Shown one piece after another: positions 26,671-35,428 of a stretch of DNA of 64,000 nt (position 1 is the first letter of the stretch; each line of letters begins with the position of its first letter). A program made the translations under genes and the position numbers. The notes under the pieces are model-generated. The model was not told the origin of the DNA and ran no database searches. It saw nothing but the letters and a program-made list of their open reading frames with translations. The stretch spans positions 224,112 through 288,111 of the forward strand of contig DISJ01000013.1 of NCBI GenBank assembly GCA_002421605.1. Direction: 5' to 3'. Origin of the DNA: Rhodobacteraceae bacterium UBA6213. Lineage in GTDB: Bacteria > Pseudomonadota > Alphaproteobacteria > Rhodobacterales > Rhodobacteraceae.

Positions 26671-28443
26671 ATGACAATCGACCAGATCATTCTATTCACG
26701 CTTTTCACTATCTTCTTCGGCATGTTGCTTTGGGGGCGGTTTCGGTATGACGTGGTCGCCTTTACGGCGTTGATGGTGGGTGTGGTGTTGGGAGCCGTGC
26801 CAACCGACGCGGCCTTTTCAGGCTTTGGCCACCCAGCAACACTCGTTGTCGCTTTGGTGCTGATCGTTTCGGCTGGGCTGGTGCGCTCGGGTGCGGTTTT
26901 CCTCATTACCCGCACGCTGGTCGATGCGTCGCGCAGCTTGGGTGCACATATCGCCCTGATGGGGGCGATCGGCGCCGTGCTTTCGGCATTCATGAACAAC
27001 GTCGCGGCCTTGGCGCTTTTGATGCCGGTTGAAATTCAGACCGCGCGCAAAGCCGGGCGTTCGCCGGGGCTGTCGCTGATGCCGCTTAGCTTCGCCACGA
27101 TCCTCGGCGGTATGGCAACTCTGATCGGAACCCCGCCCAACATCATCATTTCCGCCATTCGTGAAGATGCCCTGGGCGAACCCTACAGCATGTTCGACTT
27201 TGCCCCCGTGGGCGCAACCGCTGCCTTCGCGGGACTGGTTTTTGTAGCGCTTGTGGGCTGGCGCCTGATTCCGGTGCGTGAAAACACGGTCGCCACCGCC
27301 GAGAACCTGTCGGAATACATGGCCGAACTGACCATTCCAAAAGGCAACAAGTCGATTGGCAAACGCGTTGGCGAGTTGGCCGAAGCGGCCGAAAAGGCAG
27401 ACGTTGCCATTTTGGGCGTGATCCGGGGCGGCAAGCGACGGTATGGCCCGGTTCGGAATGCGGTGCTAGAGGCCGGTGATATACTGGTCATCGAGGCAAC
27501 GCCCGACGCGCTTGATGAGTTTCGTGCGGCGCTAAAATTCACCGTTGCGGACGAAGCGCGTGAGGACCGGCTGAATGCTGCAGGTGAAGGCGTCGAGATC
27601 ATTGAGGTGTTGGTGCCCGATACGGGCCGCCTGGTAGGCAAGACGGCGCTTTCGGTTGGGCTGGAATCGCGCCAGAGCACCGTTCTTTTGGGTATTTCGC
27701 GGCGCGGCAAGCGAATCACCCAGCAATTACGCAAAACCGAAATCCAGACCGGCGACATTCTGCTTTTGCTGGTGCCGCGCGACACCGGGGCCGACGTGAC
27801 CGAATGGCTGGGTTGTCTGTCGCTGGCAGCGCGCGGGCTGAAGGTAACTGTCGATCACAAGGTCTGGCTTGCCATCGGCATCTTTGCGGCAGCGGTCGCT
27901 GCGGCAAGCTTTGGGCTGATCTATCTGCCAATTGCGCTGGGGCTAGTGGTGGTTGCCTATGTGCTAACCGGGATCCTGCCGCTGACCGAGCTTTATACGC
28001 ATGTGAACTGGCCCGTGGTGGTGCTTCTCGGCTCGATGATCCCTCTGGGCAACGCGCTGGAAACTTCGGGCGGCACAGAGTTGATTGCCGCGGCGCTAGT
28101 GAATGTCACCGAAGGAATGCCCGCATGGGCGATCCTGACTGCATTGATGTTGGTGACGATGACCTTGTCGGATGTGCTTAACAACACCGCCACAACAATC
28201 GTCGCCGCGCCGGTTGGCATTCAGATGGCGCAGACACTGGGCGTATCGCCCGAACCGTTTCTGATGGCCGTGGCCGTGGCCGCTTCTTGCGCCTTTCTCA
28301 CCCCGATCGGGCACAAGAACAACACGCTGATTCTTGGCCCGGGCGGGTATTCCTTTGGCGATTACTGGCGGATGGGCCTGCCGCTTGAGATCATCATCGT
28401 TGTGGTCACCATCCCGGCGCTGTTGGTTTTCTGGCCGCTTTAG
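26671..28443 (+). CDS. SLC13/ArsB-type permease with two TrkA-C domains
   Basis: A 590-residue membrane protein. Helical blocks (about residues 1-200 and 390-590) belong to the ion-transporter/SLC13 superfamily. They are separated by a soluble insert carrying two TrkA-C (RCK-C) domains: residues about 210-290 (MAELTIPKGNKSIGKRVGEL) and 295-375 (VLVPDTGRLVGKTALSVGLE). Paired motifs SAFMNNVAALALLMPV and LNNTATTIVAAPVGIQMA are the re-entrant SNT-like loops of this family. It probably transports sulfate or a dicarboxylate with sodium, under control of a bound small ligand. The ATG at 26671 is taken over a TTG three codons earlier; neither has a strong ribosome-binding site. Confidence 0.9.
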   Translation: MTIDQIILFTLFTIFFGMLLWGRFRYDVVAFTALMVGVVLGAVPTDAAFSGFGHPATLVVALVLIVSAGLVRSGAVFLITRTLVDASRSLGAHIALMGAIGAVLSAFMNNVAALALLMPVEIQTARKAGRSPGLSLMPLSFATILGGMATLIGTPPNIIISAIREDALGEPYSMFDFAPVGATAAFAGLVFVALVGWRLIPVRENTVATAENLSEYMAELTIPKGNKSIGKRVGELAEAAEKADVAILGVIRGGKRRYGPVRNAVLEAGDILVIEATPDALDEFRAALKFTVADEAREDRLNAAGEGVEIIEVLVPDTGRLVGKTALSVGLESRQSTVLLGISRRGKRITQQLRKTEIQTGDILLLLVPRDTGADVTEWLGCLSLAARGLKVTVDHKVWLAIGIFAAAVAAASFGLIYLPIALGLVVVAYVLTGILPLTELYTHVNWPVVVLLGSMIPLGNALETSGGTELIAAALVNVTEGMPAWAILTALMLVTMTLSDVLNNTATTIVAAPVGIQMAQTLGVSPEPFLMAVAVAASCAFLTPIGHKNNTLILGPGGYSFGDYWRMGLPLEIIIVVVTIPALLVFWPL

Positions 28444-28587
28444 CCGCGCCGCAACGGTTTGGTGGAGGGTGGCAGATTGCAGCCGGTCCGTGGCACGGGC
28501 ACATGCACGCCTTGCCGTATCGGCGTTGCGGGCGGGCGCCATTTGAGGCATGAAGTCTAGGTTCAGTCAAATCGCAAGGGCATCACG

Positions 28588-28752
28588 ATGGATTACGGAA
28601 AATCTGGGATTCCCAAATCGAGCAAGTCGGGGACCAGCTACGTCGATCATAACGCCAAGGGAACCGACAAGAACCCCTTTGGCGAGCAATCGAAGAAGGC
28701 AGAGCTTCTGGCACGCATGAAAGCCGCGGCAGACGCCAAAACGCAAAAGTAG
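28588..28752 (+). CDS. Small hydrophilic protein, 54 residues
   Basis: AAGGG lies eight bases before an ATG that opens a 54-codon frame ending in TAG. The product starts MDYGKSGIPKSSKSGTSYVD, is rich in Lys, Ser, Gly and Ala, has no membrane segment or cysteine, and ends in a short amphipathic helix (KKAELLARMKAAADA). Its GxPKNPFG-like centre (GTDKNPFGEQ) resembles small uncharacterised alphaproteobacterial proteins I have seen, but I cannot name a family. It is separate from the SLC13 gene (144-base gap) and convergent with the oxidoreductase gene. A basic, disordered protein of this kind may bind nucleic acid or be stress-related; that is a guess. Confidence 0.68.
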   Translation: MDYGKSGIPKSSKSGTSYVDHNAKGTDKNPFGEQSKKAELLARMKAAADAKTQK

Positions 28753-28844
28753 CCTAACCATTTCGGCCACAAATGGCGGCAGCTATGCGCGGCATTCATT
28801 GGCACCGACGGGGATTGCACCCGGCTTATGGCGGGCGGGTTCGC

Positions 28845-29891
28845 TTAACGTAGTTCCAGCACAATTTTGCCGATGTGCCCCTTTTCAGCGAATGCGCGTT
28901 GCGCGCTGGAAATTTCGCGCAGCGGATAGGTTTCTGCGACCAGTGGCACAATTTCGCGACGCTCGATCCGGCCGATCAGATTGCCAAAGACCTCTGGCTC
29001 CAGCACCGTGCAGCCAAAGAAACTGAGGTCTTTGAGGTAAAGCGTGCGCACGTCCAACTCGACGATCGCACCACCAATCGCCCCGGCGACAGCATAGCGC
29101 CCCCCAGGGCGCAGCAGATCGAGCAAGGCGGGCCATTTTGGGCCGGCGACCAAATCAACAACAACATCGATACTGTTCGCGCCAATCTCGGCAACGAAGT
29201 CATCGTTTCGATCCAGCGTTTTTATTGCACCCAGATCCATCAGGTTTTGGGCCTTCGACGCGCTGGTGACTGCGATGACATTCGCGCCGCGTGCGCGGGC
29301 CAATTGCACGGCGGCCGACCCCACGCCTCCCGAGGCGCCCGTGACCAGAACCGTCTCGCCCTTTTGCACGTTTGCGCGCGTCAACATGTTTTCGGCCGTG
29401 GAATAAGAGCAGGGAAAGGAGGCCAGTTCAACATCGGTCAGATCGCTGACCACCTTATACACATGGCGCGAAGCGACCCGTGTATATTGGGCAAAACCGC
29501 CGTCGCATTCAGACCCGAAATACCACGGCTTGCCAAGCCGCGCGCCATTCGCCTCGCGCAGGCAAGGCTCAATCAATACGCGTTCGCCGATGCGGGCGGG
29601 ATCGACCGCCTCGCCCACCGCAACAATCTGGCCGCAGACATCCGCGCCCTGAATACGGGGAAACACAAGCGGTGTGCCGGACCATCCCGCATCGTCTGCC
29701 TCTGCATCGCCCTTCGAGTACCAAGCGGTGCGCGTGTTGATGTCGGTGTTGTTCACTGCGGCGGCAGCAACGCGGACCACGACGTCACCCTTGCCCGGGG
29801 CAGGAGCCGCAAGATCATCGCGCCACACCAGCATCTCGGGGCCGCCATGGCCGGTTAGAACGACGCCGTGCATTTTTGCTGGCAGGGTCAT
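28845..29891 (-). CDS. Zinc-independent MDR family NAD(P)H:quinone-type oxidoreductase
   Basis: A 348-residue medium-chain dehydrogenase/reductase. The N-terminal GroES-like domain lacks the GHE-type zinc ligands, and the cofactor-binding domain has VLVTGASGGVGSAAVQLARA at about residues 180-200 (the AxxGxxG nucleotide motif). That places it with quinone oxidoreductase or crotonyl-CoA reductase-like enzymes using NADPH. A GGAG site precedes the ATG at 29891. It stands alone between a small plus-strand gene and the thioredoxin-fold gene. Its substrate is probably a quinone or an activated double bond, which cannot be decided here. Confidence 0.88.
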   Translation of the reverse strand: MTLPAKMHGVVLTGHGGPEMLVWRDDLAAPAPGKGDVVVRVAAAAVNNTDINTRTAWYSKGDAEADDAGWSGTPLVFPRIQGADVCGQIVAVGEAVDPARIGERVLIEPCLREANGARLGKPWYFGSECDGGFAQYTRVASRHVYKVVSDLTDVELASFPCSYSTAENMLTRANVQKGETVLVTGASGGVGSAAVQLARARGANVIAVTSASKAQNLMDLGAIKTLDRNDDFVAEIGANSIDVVVDLVAGPKWPALLDLLRPGGRYAVAGAIGGAIVELDVRTLYLKDLSFFGCTVLEPEVFGNLIGRIERREIVPLVAETYPLREISSAQRAFAEKGHIGKIVLELR

Positions 29892-30064
29892 ATCACGCTC
29901 CGCCTTGGGAAAGGGGCAAAACTCGCGGCACAGCGTGTGTTTGTCAACCGGGACGAAAAGCCGCTACGGCTTGAGTAAGGTCCACGCAGCATTTTCCAAC
30001 CCGGCCGCACAAAGCATCACGGTTTTGCGCCAAACGCAAATGCGATGCTTCGCCAGTGGAAGGA

Positions 30065-30301
30065 TCAAGCTGCAAGCCAGTTTTCAAGCTTGACCACGTC
30101 AGGCAAGCCGCCCGCGTGTACAAGTTTTCCGTCGACCGAAATACCCGGCGTGGACATTACCCCCGCCATCGCGATGGACTTTGCGTCCGTCACCTTTTCT
30201 ACATCAACGTCGATGCCCAGGCGCGCGGCTGCATCCTTGACCAGTTGCACCGTGGTCTCGCAGCGATTGCAGCCCGGACCAAATACTTTGACGGTTTTCA
30301 T
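30065..30301 (-). CDS. Small thioredoxin-fold redox protein (CxxC)
   Basis: A 78-residue protein starting MKTVKVFGPGCNRCETTVQL. It has the thioredoxin-like beta-alpha-beta start, a CNRC redox motif at residues 11-14 and the cis-proline turn (MSTPGISVDGKL). This is the MTH895/redox-active disulfide protein 2 family. It lies 11 bases after the DUF318 permease gene in the same operon, behind an ArsR regulator. Such a small disulfide protein next to an ArsP-like permease is a recurring pairing, probably delivering electrons or metalloid species to the permease. The function is inferred from context. Confidence 0.88.
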   Translation of the reverse strand: MKTVKVFGPGCNRCETTVQLVKDAAARLGIDVDVEKVTDAKSIAMAGVMSTPGISVDGKLVHAGGLPDVVKLENWLAA

Positions 30302-30312
30302 GAAGTTTCCTT

Positions 30313-31374
30313 TCAGAAGATCAGATTGAACAAAAATCCGACAGCAAGAATGCCGGTACCTACCACGCCGACGAACACCGCGATCAGGCGCAGGGTCAGC
30401 ACTTGCTTGAGGATAATCATCTCGGGCAACGAAAGCGCGATCACGCTCATCATGAAGGCCAACACCGTGCCAAGTGCCGCCCCTTTGCCAAGAAGCGCTT
30501 CGACAATCGGAATGACACCAGCGGCGTTCGTGTAAAGCGGGATTCCCATGACAACTGCGACGGGCACCGACCACCACGCATCCGCGCCCATGATCTGCAC
30601 CATGAGGTCTTCTGGCACATAGCCGTGGATCAGCGCGCCCATGGCGATACCGACAATGATCCAGAGCCAGACCTTGCCGAAAATCTCGCGCACCGCCTCG
30701 ATGCCCAGTTTGTAGCGATCAACCACGCTTAGGTGTTCTTCTGTGAGGGATGCTGTCGCATTGGCCCCTGAATGAATATCGCGCACCCAGTCTTGCAACC
30801 ACCCTTCAAGGCGAAGTTTGCCGATGACAAAGCCAGCGACAATGGCAATCGCAAGACCAAAGACGAGGTAGGTCACGGCCACCTGCCAACCGACCAGCCC
30901 GAACAGCAGCACCAGCGCCACCTCGTTGATCATTGGTGCTGCGATCAGGAAAGAGAAGGTCACCCCAAGCGGCACCCCCACCGACACAAAACCGATAAAC
31001 AGCGGCACCGCCGAGCAAGAGCAAAAGGGCGTAAGCACACCAAGGCCCGCCGAGAGCACATTTCCCACGCCCTGACGTTTGCCCGATAACAGCGCGCGTG
31101 TCTTTTCTGGCGAAAAGTAACTGCGCACGACACCCATGACAAAAACGATCAGCGTCAGCAGCATCATCACCTTGGGAACATCATAAAAGAAAAAGGCAAT
31201 TGCCTCGCCGGTGTGGCTGTGCCGATCAATCGGGAAAAACGATGTCACCCATTCCGAGACGGGGATCAGTTGATGATAGACCAGCCACCAAAGCGTGACA
31301 AAGGCTGCAACACCCAAGTGCCAGCGCCAATCCGGGCGCGAAGGATGTGCGGGGTTAGTGACCTCGATACTCAT
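30313..31374 (-). CDS. ArsP/DUF318-family permease
   Basis: A 353-residue inner-membrane protein with about eight helices and the family motif GVLTPFCSCSAVPLFIGF near residue 115, whose CSCS cysteines are conserved. A long loop between the two halves separates helices 5 and 6, and a second copy of the helical motif (GIPLYTNAAGVIPIVEALL) follows. Some relatives (ArsP) export trivalent organoarsenicals; others have no known substrate. The gene overlaps the ArsR gene by 4 bases and is followed by the CxxC protein, so arsenic or another thiol-reactive metalloid is a sensible inference. No arsenate reductase or ArsB is in the window. Confidence 0.88.
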   Translation of the reverse strand: MSIEVTNPAHPSRPDWRWHLGVAAFVTLWWLVYHQLIPVSEWVTSFFPIDRHSHTGEAIAFFFYDVPKVMMLLTLIVFVMGVVRSYFSPEKTRALLSGKRQGVGNVLSAGLGVLTPFCSCSAVPLFIGFVSVGVPLGVTFSFLIAAPMINEVALVLLFGLVGWQVAVTYLVFGLAIAIVAGFVIGKLRLEGWLQDWVRDIHSGANATASLTEEHLSVVDRYKLGIEAVREIFGKVWLWIIVGIAMGALIHGYVPEDLMVQIMGADAWWSVPVAVVMGIPLYTNAAGVIPIVEALLGKGAALGTVLAFMMSVIALSLPEMIILKQVLTLRLIAVFVGVVGTGILAVGFLFNLIF

Positions 31375-31661
31375 GCGGCTTGCACCTCCTGCGCCTGTGC
31401 GGCCGCAAAGGCGGCGGTGATGAATGCTTCAATTTCGGCAGGAATGGCAGGGTTTAACCGGTAGCGCACCCACTGCGCATCACGGCGATCAACCACCAAC
31501 CCCGCTTGCCTCAGCACCTGCATATGGCGCGACATGCGGCTCTGCGTGACGCCAAGCAACTTCATCAACTCGCAAACGCAATGTTCTTTGCCGTCATAGA
31601 GAATCCGCATCGTCTGAAAACGCGTCGGCTCCGCCAAAGCGGACAAGATGGGAAGAATCAT
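31371..31661 (-). CDS. ArsR-family metalloregulator
   Basis: A 96-residue winged-helix repressor. The recognition region LLGVTQSRMSRHMQVLRQAG is a typical ArsR DNA-binding helix, and HCVCELMKLL carries the CxC pair that binds As(III) in ArsR. The start at 31661 is preferred over 31748 because AAGGAG lies about nine bases upstream, a possible operator (31678-31691) lies just beyond, and the extra 29 residues of the long frame lack homology. It represses the operon that contains the permease and the thioredoxin-fold protein. Cys pairing is consistent with sensing trivalent arsenic or antimony. Confidence 0.9.
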   Translation of the reverse strand: MILPILSALAEPTRFQTMRILYDGKEHCVCELMKLLGVTQSRMSRHMQVLRQAGLVVDRRDAQWVRYRLNPAIPAEIEAFITAAFAAAQAQEVQAA

Positions 31662-31677
31662 GGTCTGCACTCCTTCA

Positions 31678-31691
31678 TGCGCATAAGCGCA
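31678..31691. promoter_or_regulatory. ArsR operator-like inverted repeat
   Basis: TGCGC-ATAA-GCGCA is a perfect 5-base inverted repeat with a 4-base AT centre. It lies 16 bases upstream of the arsR start at 31661, close to the position expected for the promoter. Arsenic-sensing ArsR proteins bind AT-rich dyads of similar length. The sequence itself does not match a known consensus that I can recall. Confidence 0.5.
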
Positions 31692-31913
31692 TAAGTTAAT
31701 CTGCCGAACCATGATCTGGATCAATGTCTGCGCCGACCGCCGGGGCAAGTTGAAGACGGATGCGGGGGGCGCAGCGCCGTGGTCGGTAGAACATTAGGCG
31801 CAAGTAGTTCTTTGCGCGGCAAGAACGAGCCGCGACAGTGGAATACTCCGACCCATCCGACAGTCCGTCAGGTCATAATCGCCCACTCGCAGCGCTCGTT
31901 TTCCTGCACCGGA

Positions 31914-33470
31914 TCAGAGCAGCCATTGAACCGGCAGCAGGCGGATCAGCCAGAGCATAAGTCGCAGTGGCAGCGTGGAGTTTGGTTCGGTATCTAAAAC
32001 GAAGGCATTTCCTTCTGGATCATTCGTGGTCCAGTACATGTGTCCTTCGGAATCTTTGGTCACATGATACGCAATCGACGCCAAGTTTGCATCGAGCCAG
32101 TCTGACATGCTGCTGGCAAGACTGCTGCTGTCGATCAGCAGCCCCATCTCTGTGTTCAACCGTTTTGACCGGGGATCGAAATTGAATGAACCGATGAAGG
32201 CGCGGCGACGGTCGATCGCAAAACTTTTCGCGTGCAGCGCGGCCTTTGAAAGCTCTACAACTCCAAGATCGCTGATAGTGCGCCGCACACCGTCTTCGCT
32301 TCGTAGTTCATAGACATCCATCCCGCCTGAAATCAGCGCATCCCGGTATTCGGTGTACCCGGCATGGACCGGAACGACATCCGTGGCTTCGAGTGAATTT
32401 GTGAACACCCGAACGCGAACGCCGCTTTCGACGAAATCGACCATTTTCTCGACTGCCGATGTGCCCGGTATGAAATAGGCCGAGATGATGTCGAACGAGC
32501 TTTCCGGCGTTCCAATCTCGGCCATCAGGCGGCGGAACATCACATCCGTTTCGTCACTCAACCCCAAGACCTTGGCAGGATCGTCGCTGAACAGAATCGT
32601 CGACACCCATTCCAGCGGTAAGCTTACTTCCTGAATCCTCTCGACCAAAGACGAGGCGCGCACGACTTCGGAGTATGCGCGGCCCTGTAGCGTGTCGCGC
32701 AGCGCCGTGTCGCGATCGTCCAGCCGAGTTTCCGCCCCCGGCTGCAACTGGATCAGGCTTTGAACCGGATAGGCCGAGCCACTTGTCCAATAGCGAAAGA
32801 AATCGGCGCCGACGTCGCGCGCGGCAGGGCCAACAGCCAGCACATCAAGATCGAGAAACGAAAGCCCGCTGCCGGTTTCAAAATAGTCATCGCCAATATT
32901 TCGCCCACCAACAACCGTCACGATACCGTCGACTGTGAAGGATTTGTTGTGCATCCTTCGGTTCAACCGAAAGAAATCGAAGGCATAATTGAGCAGCCGA
33001 TGGTCGCGCAGCGTGAACGGGTTGAAAATGCGGACCTCGGCCGTAGGCAAGGCCGCAAGTGCTGCCAGTTCCTGATCTAGCGCCGGGGTGCCGTTATCAT
33101 CGACCAACAGGCGAACCTGCACGCCGCGCCGCGCCGCCGCCTGCAATTCGGCAAGCAGGCGGATGCCGGTCAAATCATCGTTCCAGATGTAGTATTGCGC
33201 ATCGATCGACGAAGCGGCGCTTCGTGCCAAAACTATGCGCGTCGCGAAGGCATCGACCCCGCTATCAAGCAGCATGATCCCCGACTTGCCGGGATGTTCT
33301 GCGCCAAGAGGTAGAAGAGTCTCGGCAAGTCCCGTTTCGGCAGGTTCAGCCGGCCCGCGCGCACCACTTTCGCTCACGAGTGCAGGTAGGGGAAACGCCA
33401 CGCGCAAGGCGATAATGATCGCGGCAAAGCACACTGCAACAATGAAGAAAAATCTGACTGCTTTCAGCAT
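31914..33470 (-). CDS. Phospholipase D family protein (cardiolipin synthase C-like)
   Basis: A 518-residue protein with an N-terminal membrane segment (MLKAVRFFFIVAVCFAAII) and two HKD motifs: HNKSFTVDGIVTVVGGRNIGD at about residue 190 and HAKSFAIDRRRAFIGSFNFD at about residue 420. Both motifs have the His-Lys-Asp residues, so it should be catalytically intact. ClsC-type enzymes make cardiolipin from phosphatidylglycerol and phosphatidylethanolamine. The spacing and N-terminal membrane segment fit that group, although other PLD-fold phosphotransferases are possible. The ATG at 33470 follows GAGGAGAAG. No partner gene is adjacent. Confidence 0.9.
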   Translation of the reverse strand: MLKAVRFFFIVAVCFAAIIIALRVAFPLPALVSESGARGPAEPAETGLAETLLPLGAEHPGKSGIMLLDSGVDAFATRIVLARSAASSIDAQYYIWNDDLTGIRLLAELQAAARRGVQVRLLVDDNGTPALDQELAALAALPTAEVRIFNPFTLRDHRLLNYAFDFFRLNRRMHNKSFTVDGIVTVVGGRNIGDDYFETGSGLSFLDLDVLAVGPAARDVGADFFRYWTSGSAYPVQSLIQLQPGAETRLDDRDTALRDTLQGRAYSEVVRASSLVERIQEVSLPLEWVSTILFSDDPAKVLGLSDETDVMFRRLMAEIGTPESSFDIISAYFIPGTSAVEKMVDFVESGVRVRVFTNSLEATDVVPVHAGYTEYRDALISGGMDVYELRSEDGVRRTISDLGVVELSKAALHAKSFAIDRRRAFIGSFNFDPRSKRLNTEMGLLIDSSSLASSMSDWLDANLASIAYHVTKDSEGHMYWTTNDPEGNAFVLDTEPNSTLPLRLMLWLIRLLPVQWLL

Positions 33471-33826
33471 GGCTTCTTCTCCTCGGTTACAAGAGGAATT
33501 GGATTTCGCAAACCAGCTGCATCTCTGGCGCGGCCAGAATGACAAGCTATCGCCAGATCAACGCAAGGTCCACCACGGCCCATCCGCGGAGTGGCAAAGT
33601 TCAACTGTTCCGATACCCCGCGCGTGATCTGAGCCCTTTGAGAATTGGGCCGCGCTATAGTTTGCCGTCCCGACTTGACCCACGACAGCACATCGGCGAG
33701 ACACTATATACTTGGAACGCGCCACAAAGCAGATAAGCGCCGACGCCCGGCAGAAGGGTCGCAGTCGCAATTTGGATGGCGATGTTCACTTGCAGAAAAT
33801 TCGGTGCGATTCATGAGGTCGACCAT
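33471..33826. other. Gene-free divergent region between PLD and response regulator
   Basis: About 356 bases. It contains two AT-rich TATA-like stretches (near 33656 and 33705), but neither has a well-spaced -35 partner. A ribosome-binding site for the response regulator (GAGG) lies at its right edge. No repeat or RNA gene is apparent. Confidence 0.5.
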
Positions 33827-34786
33827 ATGAAGATCCTTGCTGTCGATGACGACCCTGTGTTTCTGAAGATACTTCAGACTGTGTTGTTCTCGATCGGCAT
33901 GAAGAATCTGACGCTGGCAAACTCCGCGGTTGAAGCAGCCCAGATCGTCGTTGACGCCAAGCCCCCGTTTGACTGCTGTTTCATCGACATGAATATGCCC
34001 GAAATCAAAGGTGACTATTTGTGCCGGTGGATCAGGCACCTGCCTGGTTACCAAGATAAGACGCTGATGATGGTCACCGCAAAGACCGAAAAAGCGGATG
34101 TCGATCGCGCGTTTGCGGCAGGCGCATCGGACTATTTGACCAAGCCGTTGAGCATAAGCGAGTTCACGAAACGCGCCAAGCAGATCGAACATCATTGGCA
34201 AAGGGCGGAACAGTTTTCCGGCGCAGAGCGTCCAAAGACGATAGCGACTTCGCCCGCACGGAAACAAACGTTTGCTGCATTCGCGCAGCCGATGATGCTT
34301 GATGACGTTCCGGGTGCAATTGATCTTGCCGCCTTCGAAAAATACCTGTTGCAGCTTTCAAAATCACAAGAGAACGAAACGTACATTATCGCATTCAAGA
34401 TTTACGACGCTGCAAAACTGCACCTGAGATGTTCTGCAGACGAGTTTCTCCGTGTCATGACGGCTGTGGCCAAGGCAATACTCGTAAACTTGAAGGCCAA
34501 ACGCCCCTTCATTTCCTATGCGGGGTACGGAGCTTTTGTCAGCGTCGCCGATTACGGCAAGACCAGCGAACCGGACGCGGCGCGATTGGAACGCGCAATC
34601 GCGCGAACTCTGCAGGAAATGGAGATCCTCCATGACAACGGCACGCCGACCAAGATCAAGCTTTGCATGAGCCCTTGCCGCAATCCGGGTCATTGGTCTG
34701 GCGATAAGGTGATTGATGCGTTGTATCACACAATTGTCGATGCCGAGGCGCGTTGCGGCAACGATCAGCAAAGCGGCAATTCTTGA
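33827..34786 (+). CDS. Response regulator with degenerate GGDEF-like output domain
   Basis: A 319-residue protein. Residues 1-120 form a receiver: MKILAVDDDPVFLKILQ supplies the acidic pocket, CCFIDMNMPEIKG the phospho-acceptor Asp near residue 50, and TLMMVTAKT plus DYLTKPL the Thr and Lys. The rest (about 155-319) has the GGDEF-domain order: AFEKYLLQL, an acidic-turn strand YIIAFKIYDAAKLH, a long helix, then FISYAGYGAFVSV exactly where GGDEF should be, and a final ALYHTIVDAEA helix. The active-site motif is GYGAF instead of GG(D/E)EF, so diguanylate cyclase activity is not expected. It may bind c-di-GMP or a partner. No kinase gene is next to it; family assignment of the second half is inference. 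Confidence 0.82.
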   Translation: MKILAVDDDPVFLKILQTVLFSIGMKNLTLANSAVEAAQIVVDAKPPFDCCFIDMNMPEIKGDYLCRWIRHLPGYQDKTLMMVTAKTEKADVDRAFAAGASDYLTKPLSISEFTKRAKQIEHHWQRAEQFSGAERPKTIATSPARKQTFAAFAQPMMLDDVPGAIDLAAFEKYLLQLSKSQENETYIIAFKIYDAAKLHLRCSADEFLRVMTAVAKAILVNLKAKRPFISYAGYGAFVSVADYGKTSEPDAARLERAIARTLQEMEILHDNGTPTKIKLCMSPCRNPGHWSGDKVIDALYHTIVDAEARCGNDQQSGNS

Positions 34787-34892
34787 TCAAGGCTCTGCTT
34801 TTGCTGGGTGCGCAGACGTGCCCCCCTAGCAAATCAATATCGTCGGTGGGTGCAGATCATCGGCGCGGCCCGAAGCGCCCGCGCCGCACCGA

Positions 34893-35417
34893 TCAAACGT
34901 ATCCGGCCGCCTTGTGCGGCCCTTGTGCTGAGCGATAAACCAGAAGCTTACGCTCGTATCGACAGACTTCATTTCCACCGCGTACGATGCCGCGCGTGGC
35001 AACATGCAAGATGCCTTGGTCGGGGCGCGACTTTGTCTCGCGTTTATCCAGAACGGTCGATTCCGCGAACACGGTGTCACCATCGCGGATCGCGTGCGCG
35101 AAGGTGACATTTTCCCACGCGAGGTTCGCGACAACTCGACCAAAAGCGCGTGTGGTTGTTGCGGCAAAGGCGCCCACCATCCACGCCTGCGAGATTTCGG
35201 CCTCGCCACCCCCGGCAATGGTTGCAAACACCCGGTCAATCAGGACAGGTGCGTGATCGCCCGCGATTGCGGCGCGAAAACGTGCCTCTTCCCAAGAAAA
35301 GGTAAAACCGGGGCGGTGCTCGACGATAAGGCCCGGTTCGATATCATCAAACTCAAGCCCCAGAGTTTCGACAAACTCGCCGTCAGCAATGGCGATGTGT
35401 GAGGGATGAAGGCTCAT
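34893..35417 (-). CDS. MaoC-fold dehydratase-like protein A (His of the active site replaced)
   Basis: A 174-residue hotdog-fold protein of the MaoC family. In the hydratase motif GDxNPxHxD it reads GDHAPVLID near residue 57: the catalytic Asp is kept, but His is replaced by Leu. The C-terminal half has the DGDTVFAESTVLDKR segment typical of the family. The start at 35417 follows AAAGGGAACC. It lies 11 bases after the second MaoC gene, which has lost the opposite residue. The two may form a heteromer with one shared active site; alternatively this one is structural. The likely substrate is an enoyl-CoA such as mesaconyl-CoA, from the neighbouring genes. Confidence 0.85.
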   Translation of the reverse strand: MSLHPSHIAIADGEFVETLGLEFDDIEPGLIVEHRPGFTFSWEEARFRAAIAGDHAPVLIDRVFATIAGGGEAEISQAWMVGAFAATTTRAFGRVVANLAWENVTFAHAIRDGDTVFAESTVLDKRETKSRPDQGILHVATRGIVRGGNEVCRYERKLLVYRSAQGPHKAAGYV

Positions 35418-35428
35418 CTGGTTCCCTT

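Noticed and set aside
28875..29858. A 327-codon plus-strand frame opposite the MDR oxidoreductase
   Set aside because: The opposite strand encodes an intact family member; composition of the plus frame is unlike a real protein.
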